Shown here piece by piece: positions 18,439 to 27,090 of a stretch of 64,000 nucleotides of DNA. The notes under the pieces were generated by a model that saw only the letters and a program-made list of their open reading frames with translations, had not been told where the DNA came from and searched no databases. The stretch comes from PNNG01 sp964577055 (GTDB lineage Bacteria > Bacteroidota > Bacteroidia > UBA7662), in contig CAZNWC010000011.1 in the NCBI GenBank assembly GCA_964577055.1, positions 1 to 64,000 of the forward strand, in the 5' to 3' direction. Position numbers and translations under genes: made by a program. The stretch's first letter is position 1; every line of letters starts with the position of its first letter.

Positions 18439-18467
18439 CAAAGATAAGGTTGCAGGCCAAATACAAA
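18439..18467 (-). promoter_or_regulatory. glsA promoter, four bases from the start codon
   Basis: The minus strand reads TTTG (18464-18467), 17 bp, TATCTTTG (18439-18446), CCGC, ATG. It is a near-perfect housekeeping promoter that leaves no room for a leader. It lies wholly between the msbA stop and the glsA start. Confidence 0.65.
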
Positions 18468-18469
18468 AC

Positions 18470-20305
18470 TCAGGCAAGTGGGCTTTCGTCGCTTACTTCG
18501 AGCTGCAACAGCTTAAGACTGCGGTACAAGCCGCCTTCCTTGGCCATGAGCTCGTGGTGGGTGCCAAATTCAACGAGCTGTCCTTTGTCGAGCACCACAA
18601 TTTTATCGGCATCGCGGATGGTACTGAGTCGGTGCGCGATGATGATGCTGGTACGGCCGGCCATCAGGCTGTTGAGCGCTTCTTGCACCAGGCGTTCCGA
18701 TTCGCTGTCGAGCGAGCTGGTAGCCTCGTCGAGAATCAGAATGGCCGGATCGCGCAGCACTGCCCGGGCTATGGCGATGCGCTGGCGCTGACCGCCGCTG
18801 AGTTTCACCCCACGCTCACCCACAACCGTATCGAGGGCTTCGGGAAAGCTGCTAATGAAATCCCAGGCATTGGCCTTGCGGGCAGCCTCGGCCACTTCTT
18901 CCCTGCTGGCCCCGGGTTTTCCGTAGGCGATATTTTCGAAGATGGTGCCGCCAAACAAGACCACATCTTGGGGTACCACGGCCAAATTGCTGCGGTAAGC
19001 ACTCAAATCGTAATCGGTGATGGGTTTGCCATCTACCAGCAATTGGCCTTGCTCGGGCGCGTAAAAGGCCTGTACCAAACTCACCAAGCTTGATTTACCC
19101 GCCCCGCTCGGTCCTACCACCGCCAGCTTTTCGCCAGGTGCCACTTCAAAACTAAGGTCGGTAAGCACCGGAATTTCGGGCCGGGTAGCATAGCGGAAAT
19201 GCACTTTGTCGAACTGCAGGGCGCCAGCCAATCGGAGCGGCTGTTTTTGAGCATCCATGCTCACAGGCTCCACAGCTTCGTGCAATATTTCAAACACCCT
19301 TTCGGTGGCACCCAAGGCCTTTTGCACTTGTGCATACAACTCGGCAAAGCTGCCCATGGCGGCGCCTACAAAGGTGCTGTAGAGGATGAAGCTGGTGAGA
19401 CTGCCAATGGTGAGTTCGCCTGTACTCACCAAAGTGGCACCAAACCAAACTACGGCCACAATGCTACCCAGTAAGGCAAAAATAATGAAGCTGGCAAAAG
19501 CTCCCCGGTAAACAGCTCCCTTGAGCGCCAATTTCACTACCGCAGCAATGCGTTCGCTGTAGCGGTTGCTTTCGTGCCATTCGTTGGTATAGGCTTTCAC
19601 GCTGGCAATGGCCTGCAAGGTTTCTTCCACCACGGTATTCGACTCGGCCAGCTCGTCTTGCGCCTGCCGGGCCACCTTGCGGATGGCCTTGCCGAAAATA
19701 ACGGCCAGCACCACCAAAATGGGGAAAACCGACAACATCATCAGCGTGAGCTTGCCCGATGTGTAGGCCAACAAAGCAATGCCTCCAATGAGCACCACTA
19801 CCTGGCGGAGCACTTCGGCGAGGGTTGTGGTAAGCGTATCTTGAATTTGCGAAAGGTCGGCGGCAATGCGGCTGTTGATTTCACCTACACGGCGGCGGGC
19901 AAAGAAGTCCATGGGCAGTCGCAAAATCCGCCCAAAACTTTCGCGGCGCAAATCGGCCAAACTGCGTTCACCTACTTGCACAAAAAGGTAAATGCGGCCG
20001 AACGAAATGGCTGCCTGCAAGGCCAAAATGCCCAGCAAAGAAGCGGCGATGAGGTGGATGCTGCCCATAAAACCGGGCGTTCCTGGTTTTAAGGCTGCAT
20101 CGATGAGTTTGCCCATCAAAAAGGGGAAACTGAGCGACAACAAACTGCCAGCTGCAAGCAAAAAGAGGCCGAAAATAAACATCCCGCGGTATGGCCGCAG
20201 GTATTGCAGCAGATAGCGGGCTTTTTGCAGGCTGTCGCGGTTGATTTTGGCTTTGGGAAGTTCTTCTTCGCCTTTGTTGTTAGAATTAAATCGGGGTCGT
20301 GCCAT
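18470..20305 (-). CDS. ABC exporter, MsbA/multidrug type
   Basis: A 611-aa half-transporter, with an N-terminal six-helix domain (about 40-330) fused to an ATPase domain (about 370-600). Motifs: Walker A VGPSGAGKSS, Q-loop, signature KLSGGQRQR, Walker B AILILDEATS and switch His in IIAHRLST. It works as a homodimer in the inner membrane and may flip lipid A or export drugs; the lineage of MsbA-like proteins does not decide the cargo. The start at 20305 (MARPRFNSNNKGEE) is set by the overlap TGATG with the upstream gene; a longer frame to 20518 lies inside that gene. It sits between murQ and the glycine-lipid genes, which hints at an envelope role. Confidence 0.92.
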   Translation of the reverse strand: MARPRFNSNNKGEEELPKAKINRDSLQKARYLLQYLRPYRGMFIFGLFLLAAGSLLSLSFPFLMGKLIDAALKPGTPGFMGSIHLIAASLLGILALQAAISFGRIYLFVQVGERSLADLRRESFGRILRLPMDFFARRRVGEINSRIAADLSQIQDTLTTTLAEVLRQVVVLIGGIALLAYTSGKLTLMMLSVFPILVVLAVIFGKAIRKVARQAQDELAESNTVVEETLQAIASVKAYTNEWHESNRYSERIAAVVKLALKGAVYRGAFASFIIFALLGSIVAVVWFGATLVSTGELTIGSLTSFILYSTFVGAAMGSFAELYAQVQKALGATERVFEILHEAVEPVSMDAQKQPLRLAGALQFDKVHFRYATRPEIPVLTDLSFEVAPGEKLAVVGPSGAGKSSLVSLVQAFYAPEQGQLLVDGKPITDYDLSAYRSNLAVVPQDVVLFGGTIFENIAYGKPGASREEVAEAARKANAWDFISSFPEALDTVVGERGVKLSGGQRQRIAIARAVLRDPAILILDEATSSLDSESERLVQEALNSLMAGRTSIIIAHRLSTIRDADKIVVLDKGQLVEFGTHHELMAKEGGLYRSLKLLQLEVSDESPLA

Positions 20306-20874
20306 CAGGCTTGTAATCGTTTTGTGATTAAACCATGCACCACACCAAAAAGTTGCCTCGCATTGAATTTCCGCCAATGCAAATCGTCTAAATCGCCGCC
20401 AAAATTGAAATAATAGTCGATGTTCATGGCCCGCATTTCGTCCAATACATGCTCGCGGAAGTTGAGGGCGGCAATCCAGCCCTGCTCTATATCGCCAAAC
20501 CACTCTTCGTAGTAGCAATCGTCGGAACCGTGGAAATTGAGCACGTTTTCACCAATGAGGATGAATTTATCGATGCCCTCATCTACCAACAAATCAACGA
20601 CCTCGGTTTTGAGGGTGGCGATGTCGTTGCCAATGGCGTCGTTCCATTCACCTATGAATTCAATGATGGCGAAACCAAAATCATAGTCGGCCCAGAGAAT
20701 TTTGAGATATAGGGTTTCTGAGCCAAACTCGTCCCACTGCGGGTGGATGGCATGGTCGTAAATGTGGTGGGTATAGGCAAATTGCGAGTATTCGCGACCG
20801 TAAAAGGGCGAGCGTTCGTCGTCGGCCGCCGTATAATCATCTACCCAATTGTAAAATGGCTCTATGTTGTGCAT
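20305..20874 (-). CDS. Conserved hypothetical protein between murQ and msbA
   Basis: A 189-aa protein from ATG 20874 (MHNIEPFYNWVDDYTAADDE). It is strongly acidic and rich in aromatic residues, without signal peptide or membrane span. I do not recognise a domain. The run ERSPFYGREYSQFAYTHH and the motif FILIGENVLNFHGSDDCYYEEW look conserved in style. It is tightly embedded: ATG is 1 bp after the murQ stop, and its stop overlaps the msbA start (TGATG). Such packing implies cotranslation with both neighbours, but gives no function. Confidence 0.75.
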   Translation of the reverse strand: MHNIEPFYNWVDDYTAADDERSPFYGREYSQFAYTHHIYDHAIHPQWDEFGSETLYLKILWADYDFGFAIIEFIGEWNDAIGNDIATLKTEVVDLLVDEGIDKFILIGENVLNFHGSDDCYYEEWFGDIEQGWIAALNFREHVLDEMRAMNIDYYFNFGGDLDDLHWRKFNARQLFGVVHGLITKRLQA

Positions 20875-20875
20875 A

Positions 20876-21697
20876 TCAGCGGTTTCGGTAGGCTTCGATG
20901 GCGGCTTTGACTTGTTTGTGGGTGTTGAGCAGCTGTTCGGCCAAGTCTCTCTCAATTTGCAACTCATCCATGAGCATGCGCACGCCTCGGTCTACCAGCT
21001 TGTGGTTGGTGAACTGCATTTGCACCATTTTATTGCCTTTTACATAGCCCAATCGCACCATCACCGAGGTGCTGAGCATGTTGAGTACAAGCTTTTGGGC
21101 GGTGCCGCTTTTCATGCGGGTAGAGCCGGTCACAACCTCGGGACCCACCGCTACCTCCACCGGCAAATCGGCCGTGCGGGCCAAGGGCGAACCCGGATTG
21201 CAGGTGATGCCGCCCGTGAGGATGCCCCGTTGCTTGCAGGCTTCTAATGCACCCAACACATAAGGCGTAGTGCCCGAGGCAGCAATGCCTACCACGGTAT
21301 CGAGTGTGCTGGGCTGCCACGCTTCGAGGTCGCGCCAGCCCTGTTCGCGGTCATCCTCGGCAAATTCTACGGCCCGGCGGATGGCCGTATCGCCCCCGGC
21401 AATGAGTCCAATCACCCGGTCGAAAGGCACTCCGTAGGTAGGCGGACATTCGCTCGCATCTACAATACCCAAACGGCCGCTGGTGCCGGCACCCATGTAA
21501 AACAGCCTTCCTCCCTGCCGCATGCGCTCATACACGGCCTCGGCCAGTGCTTCAATCTGCGGCAAGGCTGCAGCCACGGCCATGGGTACTTTGTGGTCCT
21601 CGGCATTGATGGCCTCGAGCAGCTGGTGGGTGCTCATGCTTTCGAGTGCGTCGTAATGCGAGGGCGACTCGGTGATGCGGTTAAATTCGTGCGACAC
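20876..21697 (-). CDS. murQ: N-acetylmuramic acid 6-phosphate etherase
   Basis: A cytosolic enzyme that cleaves the lactyl ether of MurNAc-6-phosphate to GlcNAc-6-phosphate in cell-wall sugar recycling. The SIS-domain core is clear: GGRLFYMGAGTSGRLGIVDA, SECPPTYG with the catalytic Glu, GIAASGTTPYVLGAL, GITCNPGS, GSTRMKSGTAQKLVLNM. Family members begin with a short HxxxTExPS block, so I place the start at the GTG at 21697 (SHEFNRITESPS), giving 273 aa. An ATG at 21742 would add 15 residues unlike the family. It is the first gene of the murQ-hypothetical-msbA operon and divergent from ctp. Confidence 0.94.
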   Translation of the reverse strand: MSHEFNRITESPSHYDALESMSTHQLLEAINAEDHKVPMAVAAALPQIEALAEAVYERMRQGGRLFYMGAGTSGRLGIVDASECPPTYGVPFDRVIGLIAGGDTAIRRAVEFAEDDREQGWRDLEAWQPSTLDTVVGIAASGTTPYVLGALEACKQRGILTGGITCNPGSPLARTADLPVEVAVGPEVVTGSTRMKSGTAQKLVLNMLSTSVMVRLGYVKGNKMVQMQFTNHKLVDRGVRMLMDELQIERDLAEQLLNTHKQVKAAIEAYRNR

Positions 21698-21795
21698 GCA
21701 ATGAAAATTTAGGTAGGTGCAAATTTTACTGCAAATTTGCACAGCTTCGTCGAGGCTTTCAAACTAAATCGGAAAGCCCGCGGTTATTAATCACC

Positions 21796-23555
21796 ATGAA
21801 CGACCCACAAACACCGTCGAACAAACGTTTACAAATTTGGTTGCCCCTGCTTTTTGCCGCCGTTTTGGCGCTGGGCATGTACCTCGGCACCCGCCTGCAG
21901 CAAATCCAACAGCCCGGCACCCGCATTTTGCTGCGCAACAACAGCAAGGTCGACCAAATCTTACAGCTCATCCAAAACCGCTATGTAGATACGGTGGATG
22001 CAGCCTTCATTACCGACCAGGCCGTTCAAGATCTGCTCACCCAGCTCGACCCCTACTCGGCCTACATTCCCGCCGCCCATTACGAAGAAGCCAACCAGCC
22101 ACTCGAAGGCAATTTTGAGGGCATTGGCATTGAATTTTATAAACTCAACGACACCATTTTGGTGGTGAGCGCCATTTCGGGCGGCCCCTCAGAACAGGTG
22201 GGCATCCGCGGAGGCGATAAAATCATCGAAGTAGATGGTGAAAACGTGGCCGGCATCAACATCAGCAACGACGATGTAATTAAAAAACTGCGTGGCAAAA
22301 AAGGCAGCAAGGTAAAGGTAACGGTAAAGCGGAACGGACAAACCGAGCTCCTGGCATTCACCATTACCCGTGATCGTATTCCGATTTACAGTGTGGATGT
22401 GGCCTATTTGCTCAATTCCACCACCGGCTACATCAAAATCAACAAATTCAGCGCCACCACCGCCGATGAATTCCGCGAAGCTTTCCTCAAACTCAAGCAG
22501 CAAGGTGCTATAGAAGCCTTGGTGCTCGATTTGCGCGGCAATCCGGGTGGTTATTTGGATGCTGCCATTCGCCTGGCCGATGAGTTTTTGCCCGCTGGCA
22601 AACTCATCACCTATACCCAGGGCCGCACCCAGCCCCGCCGCGATTTCAAGGCAACGGGCAGCGGGCTTTTCGAAAAAGGCAAGCTCACCGTATTGATCGA
22701 CGAAGGATCGGCTTCGGCCAGTGAAATTGTGTCGGGCGCCATTCAGGACCACGACCGCGGCACCATCATCGGACGCCGTTCGTTTGGCAAAGGATTGGTA
22801 CAAGAGCAGTTCGATTTGCGCGATGGCTCAGCCGTGCGGTTGACTGTTTCGCGTTATTACACCCCGAGCGGCCGCTCTATCCAAAAGCCCTATGAAAGAG
22901 GTGGCGAACGCGAAGATGACTTTTTTGAGCGGCTCGACCGCGGCGAATTGTTTAGCGCCGACAGCATCCGATTGGCAGATAGCACCGTGTTCCGCACTGC
23001 GAGCGGTAGGATTGTTTATGGCGGTGGCGGCATCATTCCCGACACCTTTGTACCTGCCGACAGCAATAAATTCAGCGATTTCACCAACGAATTGCTCAAC
23101 ACCGGCACGCTCATTCAGTTCAGCTACCAGTATGCCGACCAGCGCCGCGAGGAACTCAAAAAATTCGCTAATGCTGCTGCTTTTGTGGCTGGCTTTCAGG
23201 TAAAAGAAAGCGATGTGCAGAACCTGCTGCGTTTCGCGGAAAGCGAAGGTCTCAAGCCGNNNNNNNNNNNNNNNNNNNNNNNNNNNNNNNNNNNNNNNNN
23301 NNNNNNNNNNNNNNNNNNNNNNNNNNNNNNNNNNNNNNNNNNNNNNNNNNNNNNNNNNNAGAAAGCGATGTGCAGAACCTGCTGCGTTTCGCGGAAAGCG
23401 AAGGTCTCAAGCCGGCCAATGCCAGTTGGCGCAAAGATTTATCTGCCCTGCAGCTTTTCCTCAAGGCCAATTTAGGTCGACAGCTGTACGGCAACGATGC
23501 GTATTACCCAACCATACACCAAAGAGATAGTACGTTGAAAAAAGCGATAGAGTGA
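21796..23555 (+). CDS. C-terminal processing peptidase (S41), interrupted by a scaffold gap
   Basis: A periplasmic, membrane-anchored serine protease of the CtpA/Prc family. It has an N-terminal transmembrane anchor (about 13-32), a PDZ domain (about 90-175, GIGIEFYKLNDTILV) and an S41 core with the Ser motif DEGSASASEIVSGA (about 302-315) and the Lys in GRRSFGKGLVQ. The coding frame is broken by 100 Ns at 23260-23359. The 55 bp before the gap are repeated exactly after it. Removing 155 bp restores one frame of 534 aa that ends with KANLGRQLYGNDAYYPTIHQ. The gene is therefore almost certainly intact in the cell. It is divergent from murQ. Confidence 0.9.
23205..23414. other. Scaffold gap flanked by identical 55-bp contig ends
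   Basis: Bases 23260-23359 are 100 Ns. The 55 bp at 23205-23259 are identical to 23360-23414. An exact overlap of this size is what a de Bruijn graph assembler with k = 55 leaves at contig ends. The true distance is therefore likely zero, and one copy is an artefact. Confidence 0.9.
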
Positions 23556-23794
23556 GGTGGGTGGATTGCTGGACTCGAGAGCATGGCTTCGAGAACCTCA
23601 GCCAGCGTTGGTAGCATCCAATATTTTGGTGAAAACATGAATTGTTTTCGATTCTATCAAATTAAACGCTGAAAAGAATTAAAAAACTTGCATCAGAAAC
23701 AAATTGATTTAATCAACATCCTGCATAGGACCATCGGTGCTTGCTCGCACCGAGCGATGCCGAAGTGAGGCGCTCAAAGGCACCGGCAAAAAAA

Positions 23795-23817
23795 AATCCC
23801 GACCAATGGCCGGGATT
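23795..23817. terminator. Bidirectional terminator between ctp and the lipoprotein gene
   Basis: The stem AATCCCG/CGGGATT (23795-23801, 23811-23817) has a run of A on the left (a T-run for the minus strand) and T-rich sequence on the right. It can serve the minus-strand lipoprotein gene, whose stop is 23 bp away, and the plus-strand protease gene. Confidence 0.65.
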
Positions 23818-23839
23818 CTTTTTTGCATTACTGCGTTGA

Positions 23840-24040
23840 TTACTGAGCAGGAGCTTCTTCAGTAGCAGGAGCTTCAGTAGCAGTAGTGTCAGCAGCAGGA
23901 GCTTCTTCAGCAACTACTTCTTCTTCAGCTACAACTTCTTCAGTAGCAGTGGTTTCTTCGGTAGCAGCTTCTTCAGTGTTGTTGCAAGCTACGGCGAACA
24001 AAGTCGCGCTTACCATCAGGAGGGCAAATAATTTTTTCAT
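23840..24040 (-). CDS. Small Glu/Ala/Thr-rich lipoprotein
   Basis: A 66-aa protein with a clear lipoprotein signal (MKKLFALLMVSATLFAVACN, lipobox AVAC). The mature part is only about 47 residues and has low complexity: repeats of ATEE, EEVVAEE and ATEAPA. No fold is expected; it may be a disordered acidic surface or periplasmic peptide. Similar tiny acidic lipoproteins are common in the phylum, without known function. It has its own promoter: TACCTTTG at 24062-24069 with TTTG 21 bp upstream. A strong terminator follows. Confidence 0.75.
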   Translation of the reverse strand: MKKLFALLMVSATLFAVACNNTEEAATEETTATEEVVAEEEVVAEEAPAADTTATEAPATEEAPAQ

Positions 24041-24061
24041 GAGATAGTGTTTTTAACGCCA

Positions 24062-24094
24062 CAAAGGTAATCAGCTTTTTGAATACCAACCAAA
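24062..24094 (-). promoter_or_regulatory. Promoter of the small lipoprotein gene
   Basis: The minus strand carries TTTG (24091-24094), 21 bp and TACCTTTG (24062-24069), ending 21 bases before the ATG. Confidence 0.6.
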
Positions 24095-24212
24095 AATTTT
24101 GAAGAAAAGATACATATTTCTTTTCCACTCACTATCAACAAGTTAAGGGCTTATTACCAGCCTGATCCTGTGCATAACCCTGAATGCAGCATGTATGTGT
24201 ATGCTGTTTAGG

Positions 24213-25517
24213 TCACTTTTCTCTGAAAAACAAGTTTACAGGCACACCCGTGAAGTTGAAATTTTCGCGCAGCTTGTTCTCCAAATAGCGCTTGTACGAA
24301 TCGCGGATGTATTGCGGCAAGTTGCAGAAGAACACAAAAGTGGGAGGTACCTGCTTGAGCTGGGTTACATACTTGATGCGAATGTATTTGCCCTTCCAAG
24401 CCGGCGGCGGATAGTTTTCAATGATTTGCAACATCACTTCGTTGAGCTTATTGGTCTTGATGTGCTGCTGGCGGTTTTGATATACATCCATGGCCGTTTC
24501 AACCGCCTTCAAAATGCGTTGCTTTTCAGTGGCCGAAATAAAGAGAATGGGCACATCGGTGAAAGGCGCGATGCGTTCCTTGATGGCTTCTTCGAATTTT
24601 TTGGTGCTGGTATGGTCCTTTTCAATCAAGTCCCATTTGTTTACCAAAATCACGATGCCTTTCTTGTTCTTTTCAGCCAAATGGTAAATACTAAGGTCTT
24701 GGGCCTGAATGCCTTCGCGGGCATCGATCATGAGCATGACCACATCTGAATCTTCGATGGTACGCACGGTACGCAGCACCGAATAGAACTCGATGTCTTC
24801 GTGTACCTTGGCCTTGCGGCGCAATCCTGCCGTATCAATAAGGGTAAAATGGTGGCCAAATCCCTTGTATTCGGTGTGGATGGTATCGCGCGTGGTTCCG
24901 GCTATGGGGGTCACAATGGTACGCTCATACCCCAACAGGGCGTTGAGCAGCGTTGATTTGCCGACATTGGGCTTGCCCACCAAAGTGACTTTGGGCAATT
25001 GTTCGCCCGACTGCTCTTCTTCGGGCGGTAGGGCCTTTACCACCTCATCGAGCAATTCGCCCGTACCACTCCCTGTTTGCGACGAGATGGAATACACCTC
25101 GCCCAATCCGAAGCCGTAGAATTCGGCAGAACCAGGTTCGCGGTCGTGGTGATCGACCTTGTTGGAAATCACAAAAACCGGCTTTTTGGTGCGGCGCAAT
25201 ACATCGGCCAAAGCCTCGTCGAGGTCGGTAATGCCAGTGGTTACATCCACCATGAACAAGAGCACATCGGCTTCTTCTACGGCAATGTGTACCTGGCGGC
25301 GAATGGCTTCTTCAAACACATCTTCCGAACCCGACACATAGCCCCCTGTGTCGATGAGCGTAAACTGCTCACCAGTCCACTCGGCCTTGCCATAATGCCG
25401 GTCGCGCGTAACCCCCGAAAAGTCATCGACGATGGCCTTGCGACTCTCGGTGAGGCGGTTGAATAAAGTTGATTTGCCCACATTGGGGCGGCCTACAATG
25501 GCAACGATGCGACTCAT
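24213..25517 (-). CDS. der: Ribosome-assembly GTPase Der (EngA)
   Basis: A 434-aa protein with two tandem Era-like GTPase domains and a C-terminal KH-like domain, the diagnostic Der layout. G1 motifs are GRPNVGKSTLFNRL (about 8-21) and GKPNVGKSTLLNAL (about 180-193). G3 motifs are DTGG and DTAG; G4 motifs are NKVD and NKWD. Der acts in late maturation of the 50S subunit. Its start overlaps the era stop by 4 bp (ATGA), so era and der form a unit with era first. Confidence 0.97.
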   Translation of the reverse strand: MSRIVAIVGRPNVGKSTLFNRLTESRKAIVDDFSGVTRDRHYGKAEWTGEQFTLIDTGGYVSGSEDVFEEAIRRQVHIAVEEADVLLFMVDVTTGITDLDEALADVLRRTKKPVFVISNKVDHHDREPGSAEFYGFGLGEVYSISSQTGSGTGELLDEVVKALPPEEEQSGEQLPKVTLVGKPNVGKSTLLNALLGYERTIVTPIAGTTRDTIHTEYKGFGHHFTLIDTAGLRRKAKVHEDIEFYSVLRTVRTIEDSDVVMLMIDAREGIQAQDLSIYHLAEKNKKGIVILVNKWDLIEKDHTSTKKFEEAIKERIAPFTDVPILFISATEKQRILKAVETAMDVYQNRQQHIKTNKLNEVMLQIIENYPPPAWKGKYIRIKYVTQLKQVPPTFVFFCNLPQYIRDSYKRYLENKLRENFNFTGVPVNLFFREK

Positions 25518-26398
25518 GATCCTTGTTTATATCCAAAATAGCGGAGTTGACGATCGTCGTTCCGCCAGTTTTCTTTGATTTTGACGAAAAGCCCGAGGTA
25601 AACCTTTTTGCCCCAAAACTTTTCCATATCTAAACGGGCAGCTGTGCCCACTTTTTTCAATTCTTTGCCCTGGTGCCCAATCAGGATGCCCTTTTGTGTG
25701 GGTCTTTCCACATAAACTGTGGCCTCGATGCGGAGAATGTCGGGTTCATCTTTGAAAGCATCCACCAACACCTCACTGGCATAAGGAATTTCTTGCTTGT
25801 AGTTCAAGAACACCTTCTCGCGGATGATTTCAGCAGCGAGGAAACGCTCCGATTTGTCGGTAAGTTCGTCTTCTCCGTAATACGACTCCCCTTCGGGCAA
25901 CATTTCCACTATCTGCTGCATCAAAACATCGGCGTTGTAGCCATGCTCGGCCGATAACGGCATGACCTTGGCTTGTGGCGCAAGGGCTTCCCATTCTTTG
26001 ATGAGGGCAGGCAGTTGTTCGGCCGGTAATTGGTCGACCTTGTTGAGGACCACGATTAATTTGCTCTCGGCCTGCAGGATTTCCTGGCGGTAACTTTCTA
26101 CATCCGTCGGATCGGTTACGTCAATCAGGTATAATATCACGTCGGCATCTTCAATGGCCGATTCTACAAAACGCATCATGGCGCGGTGCAGACCGTATTT
26201 GGCCTCGAGGTAACCTGGGGTGTCGCTGAACACGATCTGGTAGTCGGGCTGGCTCACAATGCCCAAAATTCGGTGGCGGGTCGTTTGGGCTTTGGGCGTC
26301 ACGATCGACAGTTTCTCCCCTACCAAACGGTTCATGAGGGTCGATTTGCCGGCATTGGGCTTTCCGAGGATGTTAACGAAACCTGCTTTGTGTGTCAT
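25514..26398 (-). CDS. era: Ribosome-assembly GTPase Era
   Basis: A 294-aa protein with a GTPase domain (G1 GKPNAGKSTLMNRL, G3 DTPGY, G4 NKVD) and a C-terminal KH domain (GILIGHQGKELKKVG, about 235-250). Era binds the 3' end of 16S rRNA and helps mature the 30S subunit. The start at 26398 (MTHKAGFVNILG) fits the family. The frame stays open upstream to 26533, but that stretch runs through the tRNA-Arg gene. Cotranscribed with der through a 4-bp overlap. Confidence 0.97.
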   Translation of the reverse strand: MTHKAGFVNILGKPNAGKSTLMNRLVGEKLSIVTPKAQTTRHRILGIVSQPDYQIVFSDTPGYLEAKYGLHRAMMRFVESAIEDADVILYLIDVTDPTDVESYRQEILQAESKLIVVLNKVDQLPAEQLPALIKEWEALAPQAKVMPLSAEHGYNADVLMQQIVEMLPEGESYYGEDELTDKSERFLAAEIIREKVFLNYKQEIPYASEVLVDAFKDEPDILRIEATVYVERPTQKGILIGHQGKELKKVGTAARLDMEKFWGKKVYLGLFVKIKENWRNDDRQLRYFGYKQGS

Positions 26399-26479
26399 GC
26401 TGCTTGGCTTGCAAATTACAAAACGACGCCTTTTGTGCATCGTTCCCCATGCAAGCAGGCGGGTTGGCCTGCGAAAAAA

Positions 26480-26504
26480 AGCCCCGGCTTTGGCAGCCGG
26501 GGCT
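26480..26504 (-). terminator. Terminator after tRNA-Arg
   Basis: A perfect 10-bp stem AGCCCCGGCT/AGCCGGGGCT with a 5-base loop. On the minus strand it is followed directly by seven Ts. It ends transcription of tRNA-Arg before era. Confidence 0.85.
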
Positions 26505-26506
26505 GG

Positions 26507-26578
26507 TGGTCTCGGCAGGAATCGAACCTGCATCTTAGGCTCCGGAAACCCACATACTATCCGTTGTACTACGAGACC
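26507..26578 (-). tRNA. tRNA-Arg (anticodon CCG)
   Basis: A 72-nt cloverleaf on the minus strand. The acceptor stem is GGTCTCG/CGAGACC with discriminator A, and the anticodon loop TTCCGGA gives CCG, reading CGG arginine codons. The T-arm is GCAGG TTCGATT CCTGC. CCA is not encoded. It has its own promoter and terminator. Confidence 0.96.
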
Positions 26579-26589
26579 CTAAGGGAGTG

Positions 26590-26597
26590 CAAAGATA
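26590..26597 (-). promoter_or_regulatory. -7 promoter element of tRNA-Arg
   Basis: The minus strand reads TATCTTTG, 11 bases before the first base of the tRNA, a near-ideal placement for a tRNA promoter. Confidence 0.65.
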
Positions 26598-26721
26598 GAA
26601 ATTTCACTGAAATAACCGAAAGGAGCTTGTTCCATTCAAATGTACCCTGCCACGGAAAAAAGCCTCAAAGCCGGGAGTACCCCTTACCGAATGCTCCGCC
26701 CCTCTTGTTTAGAAAAGCTTA

Positions 26722-26937
26722 ATGGACTTATTTTACATCATGTGGAAAGTTCATGCTTACAGATTCGTTTACATTTTCTTGGTATTTGCCCTGCTATTCG
26801 CTTTCGACAGCATAGCAAAAACAAATTGGTTTGCGAACATACCCGTGGTCATGGGAATGGCTTCGGTATTGTTGGGTGTGGGTTTGGCACGTCGCATGGA
26901 GAAGGCAAAGTCGAAAAAAAACGACATTCAGATTTGA
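26722..26937 (+). CDS. Small membrane protein, unknown function
   Basis: A 71-aa ORF starting MDLFYIMWKVHAYRF. Two hydrophobic segments (about 14-30 and 40-57) are followed by a basic tail (RRMEKAKSKKND). This looks like a two-helix inner-membrane protein with both ends in the cytosol. I recognise no family. The initiator tRNA promoter overlaps its last codons. Real coding is supported only by membrane topology and codon use. Confidence 0.55.
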   Translation: MDLFYIMWKVHAYRFVYIFLVFALLFAFDSIAKTNWFANIPVVMGMASVLLGVGLARRMEKAKSKKNDIQI

Positions 26938-26962
26938 CTTTTAAATAAAAGCCCTATCTTTG
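26933..26962 (+). promoter_or_regulatory. Promoter of initiator tRNA-Met
   Basis: TTTG (26933-26936), an 18-bp spacer and TATCTTTG (26955-26962), ending 14 bases before the tRNA. It has the same spacing as the hppA promoter. Confidence 0.75.
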
Positions 26963-26976
26963 CAGTCCAATAACAG

Positions 26977-27048
<72 letters not shown>

Positions 27049-27057
27049 CAAAGAGAT

Positions 27058-27090
27058 AAAAGTCGACTTTATAGTCGGCTTTTATTGTTT
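27058..27090 (+). terminator. Terminator after tRNA-fMet
   Basis: The stem AAAAGTCGACT/AGTCGGCTTTT (one G-U-type mismatch) starts 10 bp after the tRNA and is followed by TTTTATTGTTTTATT. Confidence 0.75.

Noticed and set aside
23556..23794. Extra gene between ctp and the small lipoprotein
   Set aside because: About 240 bp without a credible frame on either strand; it holds only spacer sequence before the terminator.
26399..26533. N-terminal extension of era
   Set aside because: It would run through tRNA-Arg and its terminator; the family start is at 26398.
26186..26722. Plus-strand frame reading SRQESNLHLRLRKPT through tRNA-Arg
   Set aside because: This peptide is the well-known false translation of a tRNA-Arg gene; the tRNA explains the sequence.
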